Source: Cryobacterium arcticum
GTDB lineage: Bacteria; Actinomycetota; Actinomycetes; Actinomycetales; Microbacteriaceae
Reading direction: 5' to 3'
Length of the DNA: 64,000 bases
Assembly: GCF_003185895.1 (NCBI RefSeq)
Contig: NZ_QHLY01000008.1
Span: 360-64,359, forward strand
Shown one piece after another: positions 32,194 to 40,129 of the stretch (position 1 is its first letter; each line of letters begins with the position of its first letter). Under the pieces are notes generated by a model that did no database searches, had not been told where the DNA came from, and was given only the letters and a program-made list of their open reading frames with translations. A program made the position numbers and the translations under genes.

Positions 32194-33345
32194 CTAGTAG
32201 ATCGAGGTGTACAGCGCCAGGATCTGCTCGACGCTGACGTCGCGCGGGTTTCCGCCGGTGCAGACGTCGTCGAATGCCGCCTGGGCCAAGGCCGGCAGGT
32301 CGGCCTCCTTCGCACCGATCTCCCGCAGGGTGGTGGGGTTGCCGAGCTCGCGCGTGAACGCCGCGACGGCATCGACGGCGGCGGTGCGCGCCTCGGCCAC
32401 GGGCAGGGCGGCGGCGCCGGGCACCTGGAAGGCCACCGCGATGTCGCGGAAACGTTCCCCGGTGGCATCCGCGTTGAACGCCATCACCGGGGCGAGCAGG
32501 ATGCCGTTGGCCACGCCGTGCGGGGCGTTATAGAAGGCGCCGAGCGGGTGCGCCATGCCGTGCACGAGGCCGAGGCCCACGTTGGAGTAGCCCATACCGG
32601 CGATGTACTGCGCGAGTGCCATCCGGTCCGCCGCGTCCGCGTCGCCGTCGGCGGCCGCGCGCAGGGATTGGGCGATGGTGGTGATGGCCTTCAGGTGGAA
32701 CAGGTCGGAGAGCTCCCAGGCGCCCTTGGTGGTGTAACCCTCGATGGCGTGGGTGAGGGCATCCAGGCCGGTGGCGACCTTGAGCGAGCGCGGTGCGCTC
32801 GACATCATCTCGGAGTCGACCACGGCGACCACCGGAATGGCGTGTGGGTCGACGCAGACGAACTTGCGGGAGCGCTCGACGTCGGTGATGACGTAATTGA
32901 TCGTGGTCTCAGACGCGGTACCGGCGGTGGTGGGCACGGCGATGATCGGCACGGCGGGGTTTTTCGTGGCCGCGACACCCTCGAGGCTGCGCACATCGGC
33001 GAACTCGGGGTTCGTGGTGATGATGCCGATGGCCTTGCAGGTGTCCTGTGGCGAGCCGCCGCCGATGCCGATCAGCACGTCGGCGCCGGAGGCGGCGAAT
33101 GCCGCCACGCCCTTCTGCACGGCCTCGATCGGCGGGTTCGGGGTGACGTCGGAGTAGACCTCGTACGGGAAACCGGCGGCGTCGAGCAGGGCGGTGACCC
33201 GGCCGGTCACTCCGGTGTCGACGAGGACCTGGTCTGACACCACGAAGGCCCTGGCGAAGCCCCGGGTGGCGAGCTCGCCCGGGATCTCCCGGATCGCGCC
33301 CGCACCGAAGTGCGCGGTCTGGTTCCAGATCATTCGATTGCTCAT
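32194..33345 (-). CDS. fucO: Lactaldehyde reductase (iron-containing alcohol dehydrogenase)
   Basis: A 383-residue group III alcohol dehydrogenase, the same length as E. coli FucO and very like it throughout. Cofactor motif GGGSPQDTCKAIGI and iron ligands in DALTHAIEG and HGMAHPLGAFYNAPHG are all present. It reduces L-lactaldehyde to L-1,2-propanediol with NADH, regenerating NAD when oxygen is limiting. The start at 33345 (MSNRMIWNQTAHFG) matches the family, and AAGGAAG lies upstream. A LacI-type operator lies just after its -10 box, so it belongs to the rhamnose regulon and complements the oxidative dehydrogenase domain of RhaD. Confidence 0.92.
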   Translation of the reverse strand: MSNRMIWNQTAHFGAGAIREIPGELATRGFARAFVVSDQVLVDTGVTGRVTALLDAAGFPYEVYSDVTPNPPIEAVQKGVAAFAASGADVLIGIGGGSPQDTCKAIGIITTNPEFADVRSLEGVAATKNPAVPIIAVPTTAGTASETTINYVITDVERSRKFVCVDPHAIPVVAVVDSEMMSSAPRSLKVATGLDALTHAIEGYTTKGAWELSDLFHLKAITTIAQSLRAAADGDADAADRMALAQYIAGMGYSNVGLGLVHGMAHPLGAFYNAPHGVANGILLAPVMAFNADATGERFRDIAVAFQVPGAAALPVAEARTAAVDAVAAFTRELGNPTTLREIGAKEADLPALAQAAFDDVCTGGNPRDVSVEQILALYTSIY

Positions 33346-33396
33346 TTGTCGTGACTTCCTTATCTTCGACACGGTCATTCAGCCAACACCGTTGAT

Positions 33397-33422
33397 TGAA
33401 TCGTTTCAGTGTTCGAAGTCTA
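33397..33422 (-). promoter_or_regulatory. fucO promoter -10 box and LacI-type operator
   Basis: On the minus strand a TAGACT -10 box (33422-33417) is followed after 8 nt by TGAAACGATTCA (33408-33397), the rhamnose-locus operator. The same spacing occurs at the aldolase promoter (9 nt). The -35 box is weak. Confidence 0.75.
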
Positions 33423-33456
33423 CTCCCGGAAGCCCGCTGGAATCAGCCGCGTCAGG

Positions 33457-34326
33457 TCATTGCAGATCGATGGTTTCCACCGCCCGCAGCTTGCCCCGGA
33501 TGAACGCGTTCGCGTGCGCGCCGAGGTCCTCGGAGTCCACCCAGAGGTTGCGCCACACCGCCAGGCTGCGGCTGAGCGACGGGTGCACGACCGCGGTCGA
33601 GAACGACTCGAACGCGATCGGGCCGTCGTAGCCGATCAAGCGGAGCCCGCGGAAGAGTTCGTCGAAGTCCACGGTGCCGCTGCCCAGATAGCCGCGGTGG
33701 CTCTCGCCGATGTGCACGTAGCTGAGCCTGTCGCCGCAGGCCAGCACCGGCCCGATCAGATCAGACTCCTCGATGTTCATGTGATAGCTGTCCAGGTGCA
33801 CGCCCACGTTCGGGTGGCCCAGTTCGTCCAGGTAGGTCAGGGCTTGGGCCGCGGTGTTGAGCAGGTTGGTCTCGTACCGGTTCACCACCTCCAGGCCCAG
33901 TCGGATGCCCAGGGTCTGTGCGCGCTCCGCCACCCGCCGGAGCACCTCGAGGCTGTTCAGCCGGCCGCGCTCGGTGGCCGGTGCCGGGTATTTGGCCAGC
34001 TGGCTGTAGAGCACCCCGACGAAGTACTGGCTCTCCAGCTCGCTGAGGATCTCCAGGGCCGTCATCAGCTTGGCCTCCCCGGCGGCGACCACGTCGGGGT
34101 CTTCGCTGCTGATGTCGGTGTCCGCGCTCTGCCCGAGTGAGGCGCTGACCTTGAGTGGCTGGCCGGCCAGGCTCTGCTTGGCAGCGCCCCGGTCGAAGGC
34201 GGCCGGCTCGAGGAGCGGGATCTCGAGCAGGTCGAAGCCGGCGTCGATGGTCTTGCCCACCGCGAGGTCGAAGCCCTTACGGTCGAATTCGCCGGACCAG
34301 ACCAGTCCGTGGCAGCCAATCAGCAT
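33457..34326 (-). CDS. Ketose 3-epimerase (D-allulose/L-ribulose 3-epimerase family)
   Basis: A 289-residue TIM-barrel protein of the sugar-phosphate isomerase/epimerase superfamily. The four metal/catalytic segments are visible: Glu in LEVVNRYETN, Asp in GVHLDSYHMNIEE, His in YVHIGESHRGYLG and Glu in IAFESFS. The sequence closely resembles, from memory, the Arthrobacter D-allulose 3-epimerase, including the HANAFIR tail. It epimerises free ketoses at C3. The rhamnose context raises L-rhamnulose or a stray ketose as substrate. ATG 34326 has AGGAG 6 nt upstream. It is divergent from the DeoR/ABC operon and precedes fucO. Confidence 0.8.
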   Translation of the reverse strand: MLIGCHGLVWSGEFDRKGFDLAVGKTIDAGFDLLEIPLLEPAAFDRGAAKQSLAGQPLKVSASLGQSADTDISSEDPDVVAAGEAKLMTALEILSELESQYFVGVLYSQLAKYPAPATERGRLNSLEVLRRVAERAQTLGIRLGLEVVNRYETNLLNTAAQALTYLDELGHPNVGVHLDSYHMNIEESDLIGPVLACGDRLSYVHIGESHRGYLGSGTVDFDELFRGLRLIGYDGPIAFESFSTAVVHPSLSRSLAVWRNLWVDSEDLGAHANAFIRGKLRAVETIDLQ

Positions 34327-34449
34327 GGGAGAACTCCTTTGTCTCGATGAGGCGGTCGGGTACCGGGGACTGTAGAAGCGGCATCCGCGACTGTCAACCT
34401 GCTCGCTTGCCTTCGAAAGCACCGGAAGGTTGCGTTTGGGTTTCGGTCA

Positions 34450-34478
34450 TTGACGGCACCGTTGCGTCGAGTTATGTT
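34450..34478 (+). promoter_or_regulatory. Promoter of the deoR-rhaSTPQ operon
   Basis: TTGACG (34450-34455), 17-bp spacer, TATGTT (34473-34478), a near-consensus housekeeping promoter 50 bp ahead of the DeoR gene. No LacI-type palindrome is seen here, so this unit may respond to DeoR instead. Confidence 0.65.
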
Positions 34479-34528
34479 CCCCGCTGTTACCGCAGTTTCC
34501 ATCGCCAGAGTTGTCGATCGGAGGAGCA

Positions 34529-35332
34529 GTGCCAGAGCGCAACGATTTCGTTCGCGAAGAAGTCATCCTGCACGAGCTCACCGCGAGCGGCCGGGTTCGG
34601 GTGAACGACCTCGCCGCGCAGTTCGGCGTCTCGGCCGTCACCATCCGCAAGGATCTCGACTCTCTCGAGCAGCGGGCCCTGTTGCGCCGGGTGCGCGGCG
34701 GCGCGGTGATCACCGCCGTCGGTGACGAGGGCGCGTTCAGTGAACGCCTGCGGCAGGAGGCGCCTGCCAAGCGCGAGATCGCCCGCCGGGCGGCCGAACT
34801 CGTGCACGACGGCGACGTGATCGCCATCGACTCATCGACCACCGCCTACTACCTGGCCCAGGAACTACTCGACCGCAGGGACCTGATGGTGGTCACCTAC
34901 GGCATGCGCTCGGCCACGCTCTTCATGGACCACTCGAACGCCACTGTGGTGATGCCCGGCGGGGTGCTCCGCCGGGCATCCGGCTCGATGGTGGGTGCAT
35001 TCTCGAATGTGCTCACCGGCCGGGGCCGCATCATCTCCGGCTTCTTCGGCGTCGCCACCCTGTCGACCCACCTCGGCCTGTTGGAACTCTCCAGCGAGGA
35101 GGCGGCCACCAAACGCAGCCTGATCGGCGCGTGCAACGCCGTCTACGGGCTGTTCACCTCGTCGAAGATCGGCGCCTTCGGGCTGCACGCCTTCGCCGAA
35201 CCGGGCCAACTGACCGGCCTCTTCACCGACGACGGCACCGACGACGACTTCGTCGCCGAGTGGGCGGCGGCGGGGGTGCCGGTCTTGAGACCCCAGCACC
35301 ACTCCCTCAGCACCAGTCATCCCGCACCGTGA
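34529..35332 (+). CDS. DeoR-family regulator
   Basis: A 267-residue repressor. The N-terminal helix-turn-helix (residues about 8-55: EEVILHELTASGRVRVNDLA, then VTIRKDLDSLE) and the DeoR sugar-phosphate sensor domain (about 75-235, with AIDSSTTAYYLA) are present. It directly precedes the rhamnose-type ABC importer (49-bp gap) and is probably co-transcribed and autoregulated, sensing a phosphorylated intermediate. GTG 34529 is preferred, with GGAGG 4-5 nt upstream. TTG 34511 would add six residues. Confidence 0.82.
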   Translation: MPERNDFVREEVILHELTASGRVRVNDLAAQFGVSAVTIRKDLDSLEQRALLRRVRGGAVITAVGDEGAFSERLRQEAPAKREIARRAAELVHDGDVIAIDSSTTAYYLAQELLDRRDLMVVTYGMRSATLFMDHSNATVVMPGGVLRRASGSMVGAFSNVLTGRGRIISGFFGVATLSTHLGLLELSSEEAATKRSLIGACNAVYGLFTSSKIGAFGLHAFAEPGQLTGLFTDDGTDDDFVAEWAAAGVPVLRPQHHSLSTSHPAP

Positions 35333-35381
35333 CGGCAGGGCGAAGCCGCCCCGCCAGCACCCCAACCAAGGAGACAGAACA

Positions 35382-36419
35382 GTGATCCCAGCCAGGAAAG
35401 CACTCGCAGCGGGCGCCATCGCGCTCGTCGCCGCCATGACCATTGCCGGCTGCACCAGCCGCAACGACGACTCCGGCGGGGGAGGAGGCTCCACCTCCGG
35501 CTCCGACGAACCGATCCGGGTCGCCTTCGTACCCAAGCTCCAGGGCATCCCCTACTTCGAGGCCATGAACTCCGGCGGCCAGCAGGCCGCCGACGACCTC
35601 GGCATCGAATGGCTCTACCAGGGCCCCACCACGGCGGATGCGGCGGCGCAGGCCGACATCGTGCGCTCGTTCATCCAGCAGGACGTCGACGCGCTGATCG
35701 TGGCGCCCAACGACCCCGACTCGATGGCGCCGCTGCTGCAGGAAGCCGCGGACAAGGGCATCCAGGTGGCCACCAGTGACACCGACGCCCCCGATTCGGT
35801 GCGTCAGGTGTTCGTCAACCAGGCATCGGTGCAGGGCATCGGTGAGGCCCTGACCGACTCGCTGATGACGGCTATGGGCGGCTCGGGCAAGTACGCCATC
35901 GTGTCCTGCGGCGAGACCGCGGCCAACCTGAACGCCTGGATCGACGTGCAGAAGGAGTACACAGCATCGGAGTACCCGGACGCCGAGATCGTCGACATCG
36001 TCTACGCCGGTGAGGACCAGGCTGCTGCCACCTCGATGGCGACCGACCTGATGAACGCCAATCCAGACCTCACCGGACTGGTCGGCGAGTGCACCTCGTC
36101 CGCGCCCGGTGTGGCGCAGGCGGTGAAGGACGCCGGCAAGACCGGGTCGGTCTTCACCGTCGGCCTCGGCACCCCGATGTCGATGGCGCCGTACCTCGAA
36201 GACGGTTCGTCCTCCGCGTCCATCCTGTGGGACGTGCAGAACCTGGGCTACCTCACCGCCTGGGCCGGTCTGCAACTGGCCGAAGGCAACGAGTTCGAGG
36301 CGACCAATGACGTGAGCGCCGATTTGCCGGCCGTGGAATACGACGCCGACACCCAGGTGCTGCTGCTCGGGCCGCCGCTGGAAATCACCAAGGACAACGT
36401 CGCCGAGTTCGACTACTGA
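35382..36419 (+). CDS. rhaS: Rhamnose-type ABC transporter substrate-binding lipoprotein
   Basis: A 345-residue lipoprotein with a signal peptide and lipobox (TIAGC, Cys near 24), followed by a Ser/Gly linker and a type I periplasmic-binding fold (VAFVPKLQGIPYFEAMNSGG...). The family is the RhaS/autoinducer-2-type sugar binders. It captures the sugar outside the membrane for RhaP/RhaQ. GTG 35382 has AAGGAGA at 35368-35374. A stable hairpin follows the stop and may protect this part of the mRNA, as binding proteins are needed in excess. Confidence 0.88.
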   Translation: MIPARKALAAGAIALVAAMTIAGCTSRNDDSGGGGGSTSGSDEPIRVAFVPKLQGIPYFEAMNSGGQQAADDLGIEWLYQGPTTADAAAQADIVRSFIQQDVDALIVAPNDPDSMAPLLQEAADKGIQVATSDTDAPDSVRQVFVNQASVQGIGEALTDSLMTAMGGSGKYAIVSCGETAANLNAWIDVQKEYTASEYPDAEIVDIVYAGEDQAAATSMATDLMNANPDLTGLVGECTSSAPGVAQAVKDAGKTGSVFTVGLGTPMSMAPYLEDGSSSASILWDVQNLGYLTAWAGLQLAEGNEFEATNDVSADLPAVEYDADTQVLLLGPPLEITKDNVAEFDY

Positions 36420-36427
36420 GTGACCCC

Positions 36428-36451
36428 GGCCGGGGTGATCCCACCCCGGCC
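36428..36451 (+). terminator. Intra-operon hairpin after rhaS
   Basis: GGCCGGGGTG (36428-36437) pairs perfectly with CACCCCGGCC (36442-36451) around a 4-nt loop, then CCGTTT. It lies between the binding-protein and ATPase genes, so partial termination or 3-prime-end protection of rhaS mRNA is likely. Confidence 0.65.
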
Positions 36452-36483
36452 CGTTTCACCCTGACAACCCAAGGAGTCTCTCC

Positions 36484-38025
36484 GTGAGTCCAGAGAACGT
36501 CACCGCGACCGAGCCCGCCCTGCGGCTTGAGTTGCAGGGCATCGTGAAGAGTTACGGCGGGGTGCGCGCCATCCGGCACGCCGATTTCGCGGTACGGCCC
36601 GGCACCGTGCACGCCCTCGTCGGCGAGAACGGCGCGGGCAAGTCCACCCTGATCAAGATCATCGCCGGGGCGGAACGGGCCGACGCCGGCAGCATCGTCT
36701 TCGACGGCGTGGCGAGCACCATCGCCTCCACCGCCGACGCGATCAAGCTCGGCGTGCAGACCGTCTACCAGGAGCCCCAGCTCTTCCCCGAACTGAGCGT
36801 GGCCGAGAACGTGTTCGTCGGCCGGGAACTCAAGCGCGGACTGCGCATCGACTGGACGGCCCAGGCCGACCACATGCACGAGCTGCTGGGTACCGTCGGG
36901 CTGCCCGACCGGATCGCGACGGTGCCGGTCGGCAGCCTGTCGATCGCCGAACAGCAGCAGGTCTCGATCGCGAAGGCGCTCGCCGGGGAGGCCACCGTGC
37001 TGATCCTCGACGAGCCCAGCGCCATCCTCACCGACAGCGAGATCGACGTCTTGTTCGCCGTGATCCGCCGGCTGACCGCCTCCGGCGTTGCCGTCATCTA
37101 TATCTCCCACCGGCTCGACGAGTTGTTCCGCATCGCCGATGTCGTCACGGTGATGCGCGACGGCCGTACGATCACGACCGAGCCGATCGGCGAGTTGTCG
37201 GTGCGGCAGATCGCCGAGCTCATGGTCGGCGGGGTGGTCAGCGAGTCCCGGCCCGCGCAGGGTGAGACCGCCGGTGAGGTCGTCCTCGAGCTCGACGCGC
37301 TTTCCGGCGCCGACACCTTCCGGAATGTGAGCCTCACCGTGCGCTCCGGCGAGATCGTGGGCCTGTACGGGCTGGTCGGCTCCGGCGCGGGCGACATCGC
37401 CAGCGTCGTGTACGGCATCGACCGGGCGAGCTCAGGGCGGATGCTGCTCTCCGGCGAACCGGTGTCCATCCACTCGGCGTCGAAGGCGAGACGCCTGGGC
37501 ATCCACCTGCTGCCCGCCAACCGGTCGGCGCAGGGTTCGTTCTCGTTCCAGAGCATCGCCTTCAACATCACCGCGGGGGAGCTGAAGCTGCTGAGCCGCC
37601 TGCCCGGCTGGGTCACCCGGCGCCGGGAGCGCGACATCGCCCGGGAGTTCATCGACCGGCTCGCCGTCAAGACTCCCAGCCAGAGCTCGCCGCTCAGCTC
37701 GATGTCCGGCGGTAACGCCCAGAAGGTGGTGCTCGCCCGGCAACTGGTGAAGCGCCCGCGCCTGCTGGTGCTCGTCGAACCGACCCAGGGCGTCGACGTG
37801 GGCGCCAAGGAGGAGATCCACCGCATCATCTCCCGGCTGGCCGACGAGGGCACTGCGGTGCTCGTGGTCACCAGCGATCTCGGTGAGGTGCTGCGCATCT
37901 CCGACCGCATCCTCGTGGTGCGGGACGGCGAGATCACCGCAGAGTTCCGGCCGGATGCGACCCAGGTCGAAATCCTGGCCGCCGCCTCCGGCGCCGAATC
38001 CGACCCCACAAAGGAATCAGCATGA
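36484..38025 (+). CDS. rhaT: Rhamnose-type ABC transporter ATPase (two nucleotide-binding domains)
   Basis: A 513-residue tandem ABC ATPase of the sugar (CUT2) class. Domain 1 (about 12-245) has Walker A GENGAGKST, a signature-like LSIAEQQQ and Walker B LILDEPS. Domain 2 (about 260-505) has a degenerate loop GLVGSGAGD without the Walker A Lys, a good signature MSGGNAQK, and LVLVEPTQGVD where Val replaces the usual Walker B Asp. ATP hydrolysis should therefore rest on domain 1. The stop overlaps rhaP by 4 bp. Confidence 0.9.
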   Translation: MSPENVTATEPALRLELQGIVKSYGGVRAIRHADFAVRPGTVHALVGENGAGKSTLIKIIAGAERADAGSIVFDGVASTIASTADAIKLGVQTVYQEPQLFPELSVAENVFVGRELKRGLRIDWTAQADHMHELLGTVGLPDRIATVPVGSLSIAEQQQVSIAKALAGEATVLILDEPSAILTDSEIDVLFAVIRRLTASGVAVIYISHRLDELFRIADVVTVMRDGRTITTEPIGELSVRQIAELMVGGVVSESRPAQGETAGEVVLELDALSGADTFRNVSLTVRSGEIVGLYGLVGSGAGDIASVVYGIDRASSGRMLLSGEPVSIHSASKARRLGIHLLPANRSAQGSFSFQSIAFNITAGELKLLSRLPGWVTRRRERDIAREFIDRLAVKTPSQSSPLSSMSGGNAQKVVLARQLVKRPRLLVLVEPTQGVDVGAKEEIHRIISRLADEGTAVLVVTSDLGEVLRISDRILVVRDGEITAEFRPDATQVEILAAASGAESDPTKESA

Positions 38026-39038
38026 GTGTCGACGAACGCGGTGTATCCGCCCCGGCTGTGCGGGCCACCGCGCGCCGCATCCTGCCCCCACCGGTGACCG
38101 GCCAGGAACTGGTTCTGGTCGGGGTGATCGTGGTGTTGTGGGTGCTGCTGGGCCTCTTCACGCCGGCGTTCCTCAGCGCGGGGTCGATCCGGCCGCTGCT
38201 GGTGTCGGTGGCGCCGATCGCGCTCATCGGGGTGGGCATGACGTTCATCATCATCACGGCCGGCATCGACGTGTCGGTGGGCGGAGCAATCATGCTCTGC
38301 GCCGTCGTCACCGCGAAAAGCCTGGTGGATTTCGACCTGGCGCTGCCACTGGCGATCGCCCTCTCGATCGGCCTCGGCCTGCTGCTCGGCCTGCTCAACG
38401 GGGTGCTGATCGCCTACGGCCGGGTGCACGCCATCATCATCACCTTCGGCACCGCGAACATCTTCCAGTTCCTGGCGCTGCGGGTGTTCGGCTCCTCCAC
38501 CGTCAACGGCATTCCGGGAACCTTCGACGTCTTCGGCCGAGGCGAGGCGGGGCGCACCTTCGGGGTGCCGCACAGCTTCCTGATCACCATCGTGATCGTC
38601 GCCGTGGCCTGGTGGTATCTGCGGCACACCTCCGGCGGACGCAACCTCTTCGCCATCGGCGGCAACGCCCAGGCCGCCCGGCTCGCGGGCATCGCGGTGC
38701 AACCGCGCATCCTCGCCGCCTACGCGCTCACCGGCGCCCTGGTCGGGCTCGCGGCCTGCTTCTTCATCGCGGCCGGTACCTCCACCCTCGACCAGGCGGT
38801 CGGCTCCGGCCGGGAGCTGGCCGTGATCGCCGCCGTCGTGATCGGCGGCACCTCCATCCTCGGCGGCCGCGGCTCGGTGATCGGCACGCTGCTCGGCGCG
38901 ATCCTCGTGCAGACGGTCACCTCCGGGGTGACCCAGCTGGGCTGGCCGTCGCAGCTGGCGAACCTGTTCGTGGGCGTGTTCATCATCATCGCCGTCGGCA
39001 CCGACCTGCTTCGCCAGCGGGCAAGGAAGGCATCATGA
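38022..39038 (+). CDS. rhaP: Rhamnose-type ABC transporter permease 1
   Basis: A 338-residue CUT2-class inner-membrane permease with 8-10 hydrophobic helices. The ITAGIDVSVGGAIMLCAV segment and GGTSILGGRGSVIGTLLGA near the end are the conserved cytoplasmic-loop motifs that dock on the ATPase. It overlaps the ATPase and the next permease by 4 bp on each side, consistent with stoichiometric expression of the membrane complex. Confidence 0.88.
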   Translation: MSVDERGVSAPAVRATARRILPPPVTGQELVLVGVIVVLWVLLGLFTPAFLSAGSIRPLLVSVAPIALIGVGMTFIIITAGIDVSVGGAIMLCAVVTAKSLVDFDLALPLAIALSIGLGLLLGLLNGVLIAYGRVHAIIITFGTANIFQFLALRVFGSSTVNGIPGTFDVFGRGEAGRTFGVPHSFLITIVIVAVAWWYLRHTSGGRNLFAIGGNAQAARLAGIAVQPRILAAYALTGALVGLAACFFIAAGTSTLDQAVGSGRELAVIAAVVIGGTSILGGRGSVIGTLLGAILVQTVTSGVTQLGWPSQLANLFVGVFIIIAVGTDLLRQRARKAS

Positions 39039-40129
39039 CCGCCACCACTGAACACCCGTCACCGGCCGCTCCGGCGGCCCCGCCGGAGAAGGGCCGTGGG
39101 CTCTTCTCCCGCGCGCTCGAGGCCCTGCTCACCCAACGGGTCGTGCTGCTGGTCGTACTGATCGTGCTGCTGCTCGTCGGCATGAGCATCCTGGACGCCG
39201 CCGGCGTTCTGAGCGGGTCGTTCAACGCCGACTATCTCGCCTCTGCCCTGATCAGCGCGGTGCCGCTGGCCATGCTCGGGCTGGCCCAGCTGATGGTGAT
39301 CCTGTCGGGCCGGGGCGGCATCGACCTCTCGGTGGGATCGATGGTGTCGCTCACCGGTGTGGTCTTCGGTTTCGCCTACGGCCTCTGGGGCTGGAGCCTG
39401 ATCGCCGCCCTGGTGCTGGCCATCCTGGTCGGCGGGGTCTGCGGCGCGATCAACGGGGTGCTGGTGGCCTACATCGGCTTCCCGCCGCTGATCGCCACCC
39501 TGGCCACCTACTACGCCTACCGTTCGCTGGCGTTGGTGGTCAGCGACCAGAAACCGGTGAACTCGCCGGTGATCCAGGACTTCTACTCCGCCGCGCAGTC
39601 GGTCGAACTGCCGCTGATCGGCGGATCGCTGCCCCTGATCCCGCTGGGCATCTTCACCTTCTTGATTCCCACCATCGTGATCGTCTGGCTGCTGCTCAAC
39701 AAGACCACCTTCGGTCGCCGGCTCTACGCACTCGGCACCAACAACGTGGCGGCCACCTGGTCGGGCATCAACGTGAAGCCCAACCGCATGGCGGTCTACA
39801 TTGCCTCCGGTGTGATCTCGGGGTTGGTCGCGGTGGTCACCGTGGCACAGTTCGCCTCGGCCCGGCCCGACGCAGGCACCAGCGGCAACGGCATGGCGCT
39901 GCCGTCGATCACCATCGCGGTGCTGGGCGGGGTCGCCATCACCGGCGGCATCGGCCGGGTCGCCGGCATCGTGCTCTCGACGCTGCTGATCGTCTGGATC
40001 AACGCCAGCATCCTGCTCACCCTGCCCGGCAACGACGGCACCCAGTTCCAACTTCTAGCGCTCGGCGTAGTGCTGATCTTCGCGTCGCTGCTGAACGGTC
40101 TCACCCGCCGCAAGTACGGCGGAATCTAA
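39035..40129 (+). CDS. rhaQ: Rhamnose-type ABC transporter permease 2
   Basis: A 364-residue permease paralogous to RhaP, with a 40-residue Pro/Ala-rich cytoplasmic start, LSGRGGIDLSVGSMVSLTG and GGVAITGGIGRVAGIVLSTL. ATG 39035 overlaps the rhaP stop; longer in-frame extensions run through rhaP and are spurious. It ends the DeoR-led operon, and its stop overlaps the convergent MFS gene in CTAA. Confidence 0.88.
   Translation: MTATTEHPSPAAPAAPPEKGRGLFSRALEALLTQRVVLLVVLIVLLLVGMSILDAAGVLSGSFNADYLASALISAVPLAMLGLAQLMVILSGRGGIDLSVGSMVSLTGVVFGFAYGLWGWSLIAALVLAILVGGVCGAINGVLVAYIGFPPLIATLATYYAYRSLALVVSDQKPVNSPVIQDFYSAAQSVELPLIGGSLPLIPLGIFTFLIPTIVIVWLLLNKTTFGRRLYALGTNNVAATWSGINVKPNRMAVYIASGVISGLVAVVTVAQFASARPDAGTSGNGMALPSITIAVLGGVAITGGIGRVAGIVLSTLLIVWINASILLTLPGNDGTQFQLLALGVVLIFASLLNGLTRRKYGGI

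Noticed and set aside
37883..40129. Apparent 748-codon permease fusion
   Set aside because: The first part is rhaT and rhaP read out of frame; the RhaQ start at 39035 has the ATGA overlap.
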